A model generated the notes under the pieces. It was not told the origin of the DNA and searched no databases. It saw only the letters and a list, made by a program, of their open reading frames with translations. The translations under genes and the position numbers were made by a program. Shown in pieces: positions 48,364 to 57,517 of a stretch of DNA of 64,000 bases. The stretch is from Mariniphaga sp963747515 (GTDB lineage Bacteria; Bacteroidota; Bacteroidia; Bacteroidales; Prolixibacteraceae). The stretch lies in contig CAVVFN010000008.1 of assembly GCA_963747515.1 (NCBI GenBank), forward strand, positions 1,054,001-1,118,000, read 5' to 3'. Every line of letters begins with the position of its first letter. The first letter of the stretch is position 1.

Positions 48364-50026
48364 CTATTTAAATTGCTTATACAAGGGTTTTGGAAATTTC
48401 ACATTTAAAAGTGATCTAAAAACAGGATTTTGTATGATATATTCTCCTTGTTTTAAACGGGTCATCATGTTCTTATAAACGGAAGAAACATATCGATAAT
48501 CATTTTTTGAGATTTCAATTGCATTTGTTCTTCCATAAGCGTGAGTTGAGCAATTTCCTTTTACCCTATCGTGGATTGCACTTTTAAATTGTTCTGCAGA
48601 AAATAAAACAATACCCAGAGAACGTCCCCTTTCTGTAATATCAATTATTTGCCTTAATATCGGGGAATTCCTTGGAACATCTGATGATGCATATTTATTC
48701 ATTTCATCAATAAATATTACAATTTTTCTTGGTGTTTTATCTTCATTAACCTCATTTAAACCCAATTTTAAATCATATACCGCTCGTATTACATCACCAA
48801 AAACAAAACCTTGCATTGTTTCATCTAATCTAGCTATATCTACAACATAGACATCATTTTTTTTAATATTAGCCACAGCATCACGTAAACGAATTTCTTT
48901 ATTTTTCCCGGATACAGCATTAGCAAATATTTCATTGTCTAAAGCTTTACTAATAACCCTTTTATATTTCCTCCAACTTGAAACAGTTATCTCTTTATCA
49001 CTCTTTATTTGAACCTGCTTTACAATGTTCTCCAACTTCTTTTTTAAAATCTAACCAGCTTCTAAATTTGCCAAATTCTCCTTGTTCCGATACAATAAAA
49101 TTGTTAATTGATTCCATTGTTTGGTTAGGATCATCAATATTTGCAAAAAGCATATCCAAACTATCTTTATCTTCCTTATAAAGGTATTTATACAAAAACG
49201 CTTTGTTACCTTTTTTCTGCTCTTCAACATCTATCTTTTTGTGATAAGTGTTAGAATAATTAGAAGAATAAGGGTAGAAGTAACTCACATTAGAAAAAGG
49301 TTGAGTATCCATTCCTAACATTGAATAAATTTTCTTGTGGGATTCCTCTAGATGTCATCATTAGGTTCATCGATAGCAAGTAAATCTCTTCCTTTAACAT
49401 TTAATAGCACAAATGCAATGTCATCATCCTCTTCTTTATCAAGACCATTCATATAATTATGCTGTATGGCTTTTAATAAAAACATTGCATATGAAGTTTT
49501 AGAAGCGAAACCTGAAATACCTGAAATGTTAAGATGCGCCCCTTCAGGACCGATTAAGAAATGACTATTAAAATGTACTGGTAAAGTGACTTTGTTTTTA
49601 TCATCATTTTCATACATTTGAAGATAACCACAAACTAATTTATTTTTTACTTCTTTCAATCCAAGAGCTTCTTCTATTTCGTTTTGGCTTGAGAATTGAA
49701 CATTGCTACCATCAAGAACAGGAGTATAAATTGATTTCAGTATTTCCCACGACACGTGCTTTAACAAAATTCATCCCTATTCTTTGTGTATTAAGGGTAC
49801 AACCAACATCCCCAAAATCACAAGAAATAAAACTTGTTAAATAGCTTGGAGTATCTGTTATATGAGAGATTTCTTCAATTACTCCATATGTCTTAGAATT
49901 CTCTATATGATTTACTGTAATAACATCAAATGGATTTAAAATTCTATCTTTTGATGTCCAAAAATAAAACTCATCAATAGTAGTTGGGTTTTTCTCTGTT
50001 GCTGTAATTTTACCAATAATTTCCAT
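48364..50026 (-). pseudogene. HerA-like ATPase, three frameshifts
   Basis: Four reading frames form one protein of about 555 residues. The N-part is a HAS-barrel (EIIGKITATEKNP...NFVKARVVGNTE). Next is Walker A (GISGFASKTSYAMFLL, near 49500). The C-part has Walker B (KIVIFIDEMNKYAS) and ERGRSLGIVLFSAEQFKSAIHDR. Frames change near 49735 (an extra A in GAAATC), near 49350 (DDI to LEESHKKIYSMLG) and near 49005 (SNKE to DKEITVSSW). HerA hexamers pump DNA and work with NurA to resect DNA ends. It starts one base after nurA. Confidence 0.85.
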
Positions 50027-50027
50027 T

Positions 50028-51146
50028 TTAAAATAGATTTAGGAAGAAGTTGTCACTGATATATTGACTTTTTATAAACCTTTCAGTCATATAAATAGGG
50101 TATAAATGATTAGCCCACCTACTATCACTACCATAACAAACAGGATTTCTTTCATTTATAAGGTTTGCCGATATTGCGTCAATTTCTGCACTATCGAAAC
50201 CATCTGTCCCTTCGGAATCTGTAACCATAATTTTCTGAACCTTTATTATCCCAGAAAAAGGACTATGGGAGTACATAGCATCTCGAATTCTTATATACCA
50301 AATGCCAAATTTGACATCTCCAGTTCTGCTTGAATTATACTCATATACTGCAGTTCTGCAGAAAAGAGGTAGATTGGCAATTTTTGTTGCATTGCTTTTC
50401 CCTTTTTCATCCTCACATTTTTCCGGATTAAATGATTTGGAAACACCTATTACTCTTCTATAGTTGTTCTTAATTATGGAAAAATCTTTACTATCGCTTG
50501 TTTTGATTGATGCATACTCTAATGATCCATCTTTTATTAAGTAGGCATTTTCATTTAATGCTTTTTCTTTAACTAACTCAATAACAATTCCCTTCTCGTC
50601 ATCTATCATTTCGTCTTGTATCTTAGCGATTCCTTTATCTTCATATTTAGCAGAATCATCTATATCAGGATAATTCAACACCTTGCTTATTTTTATTCCT
50701 TTTTCAATCAAAACAGGATGTTTATTAATCTTCATAGTGAGATTATTGAAAAATAATTCACCTTTAGCATCTTTATCAGAACAACTAGGTAATGCTATTA
50801 CATTACATCTGTGTAATTTCTTTACATTTATTTGATGAGGTGAATGCCTTTCGCAACAACCTACTCCTATTTGACCTGCAACAATCGGATAGATTCTGTT
50901 ATTATATGCAATATCATCAACTTTATATGTTCTCCTAGAGCCATCTACAAAACGAAACAATGGGGGGTGTTCGGCATACATTTTTGATTTTTGTGTTAAG
51001 TCTTTATAGCCTTTAAATTTGTCTGTTTCTCCATATCTTTTAAAGGAAATGTCTTGTGTGTCATCATATATTAAGGTTGGTACATCTACTTTCTCAAAGC
51101 AATACTTGTATGTCTTGAAACTATCTCCGTCGCTGTTCATTTGCAA
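50028..51146 (-). CDS. NurA-like nuclease
   Basis: A 372-residue protein with the NurA fold, an RNase H-like 5'-3' nuclease that acts with HerA. Motifs are FRFVDGSRRTY (Asp68), LIKDGSLEY (Asp206), the family GVSKSF segment (234-239) and a C-terminal RWANHLYPIYMTERFIKSQ (about 345-362). It is the first gene of the operon (nurA-herA-GHKL-radical SAM-membrane protein), intact, with a free upstream region. In archaea NurA-HerA processes double-strand breaks; in this island it is likely part of a DNA-targeting defence system (inference). Confidence 0.83.
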   Translation of the reverse strand: MQMNSDGDSFKTYKYCFEKVDVPTLIYDDTQDISFKRYGETDKFKGYKDLTQKSKMYAEHPPLFRFVDGSRRTYKVDDIAYNNRIYPIVAGQIGVGCCERHSPHQINVKKLHRCNVIALPSCSDKDAKGELFFNNLTMKINKHPVLIEKGIKISKVLNYPDIDDSAKYEDKGIAKIQDEMIDDEKGIVIELVKEKALNENAYLIKDGSLEYASIKTSDSKDFSIIKNNYRRVIGVSKSFNPEKCEDEKGKSNATKIANLPLFCRTAVYEYNSSRTGDVKFGIWYIRIRDAMYSHSPFSGIIKVQKIMVTDSEGTDGFDSAEIDAISANLINERNPVCYGSDSRWANHLYPIYMTERFIKSQYISDNFFLNLF

Positions 51147-51617
51147 GGAAAGTTGAAAGTTTATCCATAGCTTGGTGTTCGACTTATTTAAAGTTCAGTT
51201 GATAAATCAATTACCAAAGCTATGAAAATATTTTGTAAAATTTAAAAGTTAGGTCCTTTTGATTACCATCCTAATTTTGTTTGCCTCAAGTATACAATCA
51301 TTTATAATAATTATTTAGAACAAATCTTAAAATAAAAAGTAAGATTGGCAGGATAAAAAAGCTGTATCTTGAAGCTTTCATCTTTTATAAGCTTAAATTA
51401 GCGCCTTAATTTCACTTTAGCTTTTTAGGGTTAAATATTCACCCACTTTAATATTAAATCGGTAAAATGCCAGTTCCTTTATGAAAATTTTTGTTAGCCC
51501 ATGTTCTTAATGAAATAAGATTTTATAATTCAAAATTAGCTATTGGGCTATGACGATTCTTTAGCGGGTTAAAGCTATTGTATTTATTATTATAATGCCA
51601 ATTTTGTATATGCATCT
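51147..51617. other. Intergenic region upstream of nurA-like operon
   Basis: 471 very AT-rich bases with no gene seen. It should hold the promoter of the five-gene operon. Confidence 0.45.
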
Positions 51618-52745
51618 TTATAAGGCGTCCTTTTTTAATTCTTCAATTAAATCATCGTATTGATTTATGCTTGATCTTAATAAGTCAGAAAAGGAGCGAT
51701 ACATATCCAATAAAATATGAAATGTTCTACATGGACAAAGTGTAAAATTGTGAAATGTATTATCCTCACTTATTTGGATACGTTCGTATGTTTTTTGAAT
51801 CATATTCTTTAAAAATTCAAGATCTTTTATTTTAAATTTAGTGAAATGATGATAATAAAAAGGGGAAAACTGTTCTTTTTGTTTATGAACTTCTTCAGAC
51901 CACAATAGATGATATCTTGTTGTTAACAGCAACTCTGATAATTCTTTGTCAATAATTTGTCCTGTTTCAGTTAAATACCATCTCATAATATTTGGAAAAA
52001 TGTCTTCCCATTTCGAAAAACCTGAATCTTTTCTATCTATGCTAATATCTTGATATTTCAATGGATTTCGCAAAATATCACGATATTTATCTTGAACGTA
52101 TGTATTGAGTTCTTTGGCTATTTCAGCTTGTCTTTCAAGAAGAGAGCCCGTTTTATATGTCGATAAATAGTTAAATACATCTTTCCTTAAATGCTTTGGT
52201 TCAACTTCTTTAAAGACAACTTTAGTAACATCCTCAAATCCTTCAAATTTTTCAATATCTCCAAAATGGGCATAAAAAGGTTCATTCTTCTTTTGAAAGA
52301 TCAACACCCCCAATAAAGTAAGGAAGCGTTACCAATGATGTACAAACTATACCTTCTTGCCATACTTAATCGAGAGAAATTTCAATATCAAATCATTACT
52401 AATACTTCTATTATTAATGTAAAACAATAATCGTCTGGAGTAGTTACAATATGCCAAACTTCTCAAAAAATCTTCTGCCTTTTTAAAGTTTAACTTTGAT
52501 TTATATTCTTTTTTAAGCCTTAATACTTGGACATTATCTAAATTTTCAAAATAATATCTATGGTATGAAAATAGTCCAACAATGGGGTCAACTCCTTCGA
52601 TAAATGAACCATTACCCAAATATACTATTGCATGACTATAACTTGAATCACAAGCTTGTCTAATTTGCAAGCTACTTTCATCCTCTGGAAATCTCACGAG
52701 AACAACATCAAGTTGCTCTAATTTATCAATATCTAGAATATTCAT
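51618..52745 (-). pseudogene. permuted papain-like (YiiX/NlpC-P60) protein, two compensating frameshifts
   Basis: The N-part (52745-52347) has DVVLVRFPED, SSYSHAIVYLGNGSFIEG with the catalytic-type His (38) and Glu (50). A stop at 52347 ends it. A second frame across 52290-52347 reads VCTSLVTLPYFIGGVDLS, which carries the expected nucleophile Cys of permuted papain-like enzymes. The reading then returns to the first frame (KNEPFYAHFGDIEKF) and continues to 51618 with an unrecognised helical C-domain. Rebuilt length is about 375 residues. These enzymes cut amide or ester bonds in peptides or lipids. Its link to the NurA operon is unknown. Confidence 0.72.
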
Positions 52746-52771
52746 TCTTTTATAGCAAAATATTTCTTATA

Positions 52772-53599
52772 TTACTCACTTTCACATATAATAAAGTTAT
52801 TTTCAAGCTCTCTGGAAATATAATTTTTTATCATTCCTCGCATAACTATTTTTGATAAATCAGTCCAAGTTAGCCACCCCATATTTTTAGCGACAGCTTC
52901 AACAGAGTCATGAGTAATATCTTCTAATTGAGTTTTTAGAGGTTTCATACTTTTATTCCTGCCATATTTATAATACTTGTACCACCATGCACTTTTCCAC
53001 TTACCTTTTGTATTTTTCAAAGCATTTTCTAAACATTTATCAGGGGAGAATTTTAGAAGTTCATTGGCAGGAGCAATGTCAATGAAGATGAAATAAAATT
53101 CTTTTAGTGGATGCTGGTGGGCTGCATAATCTAACCCAACTCTGAGTTTTCGAATAATTTGGTCATGAGGCTTGTTTTTATTTGGGTCGGCTAAGCTAAT
53201 TGAGCTGTATAATTTTGCTTCAAAAAAAATTAACTTATTAGGTAATTCTACATAAGCGTCCACTTCAGTGGCTTCCTTAGTTGTAGGACCACGAAATTCT
53301 TCGCCACATTCAACTTGTATATCATCCAATGAATATCCAGAATTCCTATATAAAAAATCTTTTGTTTCTGTTTGAAAAGAATCTTCAATAATTTCATCTA
53401 ATGCCTTCAGCTTATTTTCTAATGAAAGGTTCTTTAATATATCAAAATAAGACCATGTTAAAGCATCCTCACTATTTGAACTAAATCCATTTTGCCATTT
53501 ATGATTCTTTCCATGAAATTTTGATTTTAAGAAAGCCTCCAGAGCATCTTCTCTTCCGGGTAAAATTACATGATTCCGTTGATAATTTGTGTATTTCAT
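52772..53599 (-). CDS. PD-(D/E)XK nuclease-like protein
   Basis: A 275-residue protein. A restriction-type active site is visible: SEDALTW (Glu45) and TEVDAYVELPNKLIFFEAK (Asp114, then Glu127-Ala-Lys129), which is the D-(X)n-E-x-K pattern. The N-terminal LPGREDALEAFLKSK resembles uncharacterised nucleases in defence islands. It lies 26 bases upstream of the papain-like gene on the same strand. No methyltransferase partner is beside it. Likely a DNA endonuclease. Confidence 0.75.
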   Translation of the reverse strand: MKYTNYQRNHVILPGREDALEAFLKSKFHGKNHKWQNGFSSNSEDALTWSYFDILKNLSLENKLKALDEIIEDSFQTETKDFLYRNSGYSLDDIQVECGEEFRGPTTKEATEVDAYVELPNKLIFFEAKLYSSISLADPNKNKPHDQIIRKLRVGLDYAAHQHPLKEFYFIFIDIAPANELLKFSPDKCLENALKNTKGKWKSAWWYKYYKYGRNKSMKPLKTQLEDITHDSVEAVAKNMGWLTWTDLSKIVMRGMIKNYISRELENNFIICESE

Positions 53600-53758
53600 A
53601 GGTTTAGCTGTTAGTTTGTAAATAATTTTTCATATCGTGCACCATGAAAAAACAGAAGATATTATAATAGTTTGACAAATAGTTTCTGATTCTGGCTAGA
53701 CAAATATATCGAAAATAATGAAAGTGTCGATGTGGGAATAAGCGTTGTGCTAAAAACT

Positions 53759-53794
53759 AAAAAGAGGAAGATACATAAAAATGTTTCCTCCTCT
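53759..53794. repeat. Copy of the tRNA-flank hairpin
   Basis: AAGAGG...TACATAAAAATGTTTCCTCC and on matches the tRNA terminator at 44276-44316 over about 24 bases with one gap. Same orientation. Possible right boundary of the island. Confidence 0.65.
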
Positions 53795-53823
53795 CTAAAA
53801 ATTAGTTATCATTGAGATGTATC

Positions 53824-54160
53824 CTACAACAGAAATTTAGGTGCATATTTATCTGCATGTGGATTATCTTTCAGAAAAGAAGGTAAGTCATAGGTTACCT
53901 TACAGTATTTCCAGGGGTCAAAATCTGGTGCTAGAAATGCATCTCTATCGCTGATGGAATTTACAATATCATCCGGTTTATAATACTCATTTGCTGAAAC
54001 AAACGCATTATTATTTAACTGTTTTATGAGCCTCTGATAATAGAAAATTACCATTTCTTTATCCTCAAAGACAAAATTATTACCTAATTCTTCTTGTAAT
54101 AAAGCGAAATCATGGTTGACCCATAAGGCACATCTGGTAAATATGAATGGTGAATCTTAC
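53824..54160 (-). pseudogene. 3' fragment of an unknown gene
   Basis: The frame is open from a stop near 54160 and reads DSPFIFTRCALWVNHDFALLQEELG...MVIFYYQRLIKQLN...DFDPWKYCKVTYDLPSFLKDNPHADKYAPKFLL. The first ATG is only at 54054. The well-formed protein sequence upstream of any start suggests the C-terminal part of a gene whose 5' end was lost. No family recognised. Confidence 0.5.
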
Positions 54161-54223
54161 CGGTTAAGGGAAACAAAAGAAATGATGAAAAAATGAAAAA
54201 CCAAAAAATCAAAATTTGTGCAC

Positions 54224-54265
54224 CAGTACTCTACTGATTGGGGTACCCCAATCAGTAGAGTACTG
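54224..54265. repeat. Perfect 42-bp palindrome
   Basis: CAGTACTCTACTGATTGGGG followed by T, and its exact reverse complement, centred between 54244 and 54245. It has no loop and is followed by CCCTTTTTATTTT. It may act as a terminator or cruciform. Two TGGTATACTTTT direct repeats follow at about 54287 and 54311. Confidence 0.9.
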
Positions 54266-54375
54266 CCCTTTTTATTTTAAGTAAAATGGTATACTTTTGG
54301 ACTGAACTACTGGTATACTTTTCGGTTGAAATAAACAAGAAGTCCTATTTATTTGCCACCGTGTTTTCTAATTTT

Positions 54376-54753
54376 TTATTCGGTAATGATATAAATCCAG
54401 GTAGTGTCATTAATTCCCAAACTTGCACCATCAGATCCTCGATTCAGTATCAATCCAACCGTGTCTTTACCCGTAAAATTGCCTAACGGAGAATATTCAT
54501 AGAAAATTGAACTACTGGATAGTTCTCGTAATATTCTACTCACCTTTGCGTTTTGAGGGGCTTCAAAAATCCATGCACCTTCCTCGTCTCCGAAGTTTCC
54601 CAAATTCAATATTAGCTTATCTCCGTTTTTAATTTTAATTTCCTGTTGAACCATAGAATTTACTATATGCTCTCTGGTCAAATCATCTTTCTTTGAACAA
54701 GAAATAATCATTAAGATAGAGATAAGAAAAATTAATTTTGTCTTCAGATTCAT
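54376..54753 (-). CDS. small lipoprotein of unknown function
   Basis: A 125-residue protein from the ATG at 54753. The signal peptide ends in LMIISCSKKDD, a clear lipobox with a Bacteroidota-type charged tail after the Cys. The rest is beta-rich (GDKLILNLGNFGDEEGAWIFEAP; TGKDTVGLILNRGSDG). A longer frame to 54825 would add residues before the signal peptide. No family known. Confidence 0.7.
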   Translation of the reverse strand: MNLKTKLIFLISILMIISCSKKDDLTREHIVNSMVQQEIKIKNGDKLILNLGNFGDEEGAWIFEAPQNAKVSRILRELSSSSIFYEYSPLGNFTGKDTVGLILNRGSDGASLGINDTTWIYIITE

Positions 54754-54913
54754 TTCCTCAATTTTCTTGAAATCCTGAGATTCCTGAATTTCTTGAGAAA
54801 GAACAGACACAAGATATTGATACACAAGACATAGGACATAAAAACAATGTAAGGTCGTTAAGGAGATTAGGGAGCTTAAGGAAGGACTGGTATGATATCT
54901 GAAGTGATGTGTG

Positions 54914-55852
54914 TTACATTAACCTGTTAAACCTTGTTTTGATGAGGTTTTTACAGTTTTCCCTGAAATCATTGGCTAGAAAACTGTTATCGATTAGATC
55001 CATCCAATCAGAGCTGCTTTTCTCCATTTTTCTGAATATGTTTTCCTGCTGCTTTTCATCTAACTTGAGGGTAGTAAATGCAGTTTTAAAATCGTTCCTG
55101 TTGATTTTTTTCTTTTTTCCGTTCAGGGTAAGGGCCAGGTCCTCATCGTCGGCAGGATTGACAAGGGCTGTTGCCACCAGGTCGTATGCAGGTGCAAGCA
55201 CAATGCCTTGTTGCGGCTGATGGATCAGGGAAAAGTTTTTCAGGTGCATATCGGCATTTCCTGTTAAAAAGGAGAATACGACCAGTTCACAAAAATTAAC
55301 GACATCGAGCCCGGGATTGGAGGAATATTTTAGAATTGCCTTGCCAATTTGTTCGTAACTGCCGTTGTATTTTTCCTCTGTCAGCCGTTCGGTTAACTGA
55401 CACATGTCTTCCATATGCAGTTTCTCTTTTTTGATGCGGTCGATGCGTTTGGTAATATACGCCAGATTGCCTGATTGCATGCGGATCAAACTATGCGGGA
55501 CAACATTTATTTTGGCAAGGTTTGCCAGGTGCATTGTCAGGTCTTCGACTTCGGGCAACTGTTGATAGTTTGGTCCCGGAGGTTTTAAAATGTACCCTCC
55601 CCAAAGCCCTACGATAGTAAACCGTTTGGGTGCATTGCGATGCTCACCGGAGGCCAGGTGCAGCGAAAGTTTAGCCTGTACCCCGGTTACAGTGGTCTGA
55701 GTTTTCAAAATTTCTTCGGCCAGCTTTTCCAGATCGTTTTCATGATATGGCAAAACCGGGGGAATTGCCAATCCGAACATTTTTTTGCTGCACGAGGCGT
55801 GGAAATCCCGTTCATCGACAGCCAATGGTTTATAGCAATAAAGACAATTCAT
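54914..55852 (-). CDS. hipT: HipT-like toxin kinase (HipA C-terminal domain)
   Basis: A 312-residue serine kinase of the HipA family. The N-terminal Cys/His set (CLYC at 3-6, FHASC at 17-21) looks like a zinc ribbon. VTGVQAKLSLHL (about 56-67) and FTIVGLWGGYILKP follow. The catalytic loop GNADMHLKNFS (Asn199, Asp201, Lys205) and the metal motif YDLV (223-226) are intact. It lacks the HipA N-subdomain, which is encoded by the preceding gene, so this is the split HipBST arrangement. The target is probably a tRNA synthetase (family knowledge). Confidence 0.9.
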   Translation of the reverse strand: MNCLYCYKPLAVDERDFHASCSKKMFGLAIPPVLPYHENDLEKLAEEILKTQTTVTGVQAKLSLHLASGEHRNAPKRFTIVGLWGGYILKPPGPNYQQLPEVEDLTMHLANLAKINVVPHSLIRMQSGNLAYITKRIDRIKKEKLHMEDMCQLTERLTEEKYNGSYEQIGKAILKYSSNPGLDVVNFCELVVFSFLTGNADMHLKNFSLIHQPQQGIVLAPAYDLVATALVNPADDEDLALTLNGKKKKINRNDFKTAFTTLKLDEKQQENIFRKMEKSSSDWMDLIDNSFLANDFRENCKNLIKTRFNRLM

Positions 55853-55859
55853 GTTTTTA

Positions 55860-56192
55860 TTAAATTTCTTCGTTAACAGAGATTATACTCACTGCCCCAA
55901 TACAATCTTTGCAACAGGCCATTAAAAGGCCCATCCGGTCGCGAGGGTTCAACTTCCAGTTTCGTTCGGCAATGTCGAGCAACCATCCTTCGGGAATGAG
56001 GCCGTCGAAAAAAGGGAACATGACTTTGGAGGTGAAGGCGGATTCCTGCAAAGGCAAAGTCAGGCTTACAGCCTGAGGAGAGTCAGAATCCAGGTACGCT
56101 TTGTCGTACTGAAAATGATACCCCTCCTCGTCCTGGATCAGCCAACCGGCGGTTTGGTTATGCATTCGTATTTCAGCTTTTCTTTTTGGCAT
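55860..56192 (-). CDS. hipS: HipS-like protein (HipA N-terminal subdomain)
   Basis: A 110-residue protein equal to the HipA N-subdomain 1: AGWLIQDEEGYHFQYD, FPFFDGLIPEGWLLDIAERNW (about 59-79), KDCIGAVSI near the end. In E. coli HipBST this piece acts as the antitoxin that covers the HipT kinase. Its ATG shares one base with the hipB stop (TAATG), and hipT starts 7 bases later. Confidence 0.88.
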   Translation of the reverse strand: MPKRKAEIRMHNQTAGWLIQDEEGYHFQYDKAYLDSDSPQAVSLTLPLQESAFTSKVMFPFFDGLIPEGWLLDIAERNWKLNPRDRMGLLMACCKDCIGAVSIISVNEEI

Positions 56193-56395
56193 TATTCAAA
56201 CTTTTGAATCTTAACAGGACCAACTTCATAGCCAAACATTTTTAGCACCTGGTTTACCTTGTCGAGGCGCAGGGTTTCCTTTCCCTGTTCCAGGTCGCGG
56301 ACGAACCGTAACCCAACACCTGCCTTTTCGGCCAATTCGGGTTGGGTGAGCCGGACTGCATTTCGTTTCTCTTTTACAAAATCACTTAATGTCAT
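56192..56395 (-). CDS. hipB: HipB-like HTH regulator
   Basis: A 67-residue Xre-type helix-turn-helix protein (about 13-60: RLTQPELAEKAGVGLRFVRDLEQGKETLRLDKVNQVLKMFG). It is the first gene of the hip operon. It most likely binds the four palindromes just upstream and represses the operon. Confidence 0.9.
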   Translation of the reverse strand: MTLSDFVKEKRNAVRLTQPELAEKAGVGLRFVRDLEQGKETLRLDKVNQVLKMFGYEVGPVKIQKFE

Positions 56396-56400
56396 TTTTT

Positions 56401-56543
56401 TTTATACCTTAAAGGGTATAAAGTTATGTAATTAATTTGAAATTATATCCTATCGGGTATAAATAATTATTCTAAATTCTTATTATACCCAATCGGGTAT
56501 AGAATGCAGTTTACTTAAAGAATTTATACCCGGGAGGTATAAA
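56401..56543. promoter_or_regulatory. Four hip operator palindromes
   Basis: Four copies of the pattern TATACC(C)-N4-(G)GGTATA: 56401-56422, 56443-56463 (one imperfect, TATATCC), 56484-56501 (exact TATACCCAATCGGGTATA) and 56523-56543. They are spaced about 40 bases apart directly upstream of hipB. This fits cooperative binding by HipB dimers. Confidence 0.85.
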
Positions 56544-56661
56544 CTGAGGAGTTAAAGAGTTTGAAAAAGAATAGACACAAGATTTTTGTGACGCAAGTAT
56601 CAAGACTGTGATGATTTGCATTTAAACACAAAGGCTCGAGGACCTTTAGCACAAGACACAA

Positions 56662-56832
56662 GCCTTCGAACTTTTCGAACCTTTCGAACCAATCAACATA
56701 AACAACATAAACAACATGAACCAAATAAACCATTCTTCCTACCCTTCGAACTTTTCGAACCCTTCGAACCAAACAACATAAACAACATGAACAACATGAA
56801 CCAAATAAACCATTCTTCCTACCCTTCGAACA
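56662..56832. repeat. 80-bp minisatellite, array A (about 2 units)
   Basis: Two units plus a leading partial one, built of TTCGAA-NNN blocks, AACAACATA blocks and an AACCAAATAAACCATTCTTC core. This is the start of the three-array system (A, B, C). Confidence 0.9.
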
Positions 56833-56976
56833 TGTGGCTAAAGCAACTACTGCTTTCAAAACCGTTTGATAAATCCACCGGCCAACGGCAATTCACCCCG
56901 ATGGATCTAATGAAAATTCATTGGCTCAGTTTATAGTTCTGAGTTCATTGAGTTTAACACAAAGGTTATCTTCATC

Positions 56977-57291
56977 CTACAAATTAATTTTCCACCTTTT
57001 AGGATTTTGCCGGTTATCAAAAAAAGTTAAAATATAAATTTTCTTCTTCTTTTGATCCACCAGATAATAAAAAGAATTATGCTTGTCTATTATAGCTCAC
57101 CGGATATTTTTGTTTTTAACTGCATAAGTATAGATTCCTGGATTTTTCTTTATTGCATTTATTACAACTTCAGTTCTGTTTATAAACTGAATTATTTCGT
57201 GCCTGTACCAATTCTCTTCTAAATAATCCAGTACCTTGTAATATGTAATTCTGGCCCGTTCCGACCAAATAACTTCCATACTAGAATCCAT
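56977..57291 (-). pseudogene. RelE/ParE-type toxin, copy 1, nonsense mutation
   Basis: Same sequence as the toxin at 58397-58711, but CGA (Arg) is TGA at 57097-57099, which stops it after 63 codons (...VKNKNIR). The rest of the frame is intact to 56977. A single C-to-T change on the coding strand, after duplication, explains it. Without the C-terminal half (the catalytic strands) the toxin should be inactive. Confidence 0.85.
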
Positions 57292-57517
57292 ATTTTTGCC
57301 TGGCTTCCTGAATCATCTGATCATGATTATGCACATTTCCTTTTTTAATATCTTTAACTCCCTCCATTATTGACTCCTGAACTTCTTCAGGTAATTCATC
57401 CCACCAATCTGCAGAAATTTCTTTTTGAAATATTTTGTCGACTTCCATCAACACAGAAAATTTATTGGTATTGATTATTCTGGAAACCAGTTCCAGTTTT
57501 AATGCCTGAATATCCAT
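57281..57517 (-). CDS. addiction-module antitoxin-like protein, copy 1
   Basis: A 78-residue acidic helical protein, MDIQALKLELVSRIINTNK...WWDELPEEVQESIMEG, of the kind annotated as putative addiction module component (CHP02574). It overlaps the toxin start by 11 bases. It is identical at the protein level to copy 2. Confidence 0.8.
   Translation of the reverse strand: MDIQALKLELVSRIINTNKFSVLMEVDKIFQKEISADWWDELPEEVQESIMEGVKDIKKGNVHNHDQMIQEARQKYGF

Noticed and set aside
44899..53599. Programmed ribosomal frameshifting as the reason for split genes
   Set aside because: The shifts occur at many sites without a common slippery sequence and include an in-frame nonsense codon, so decay or consensus errors are more likely.
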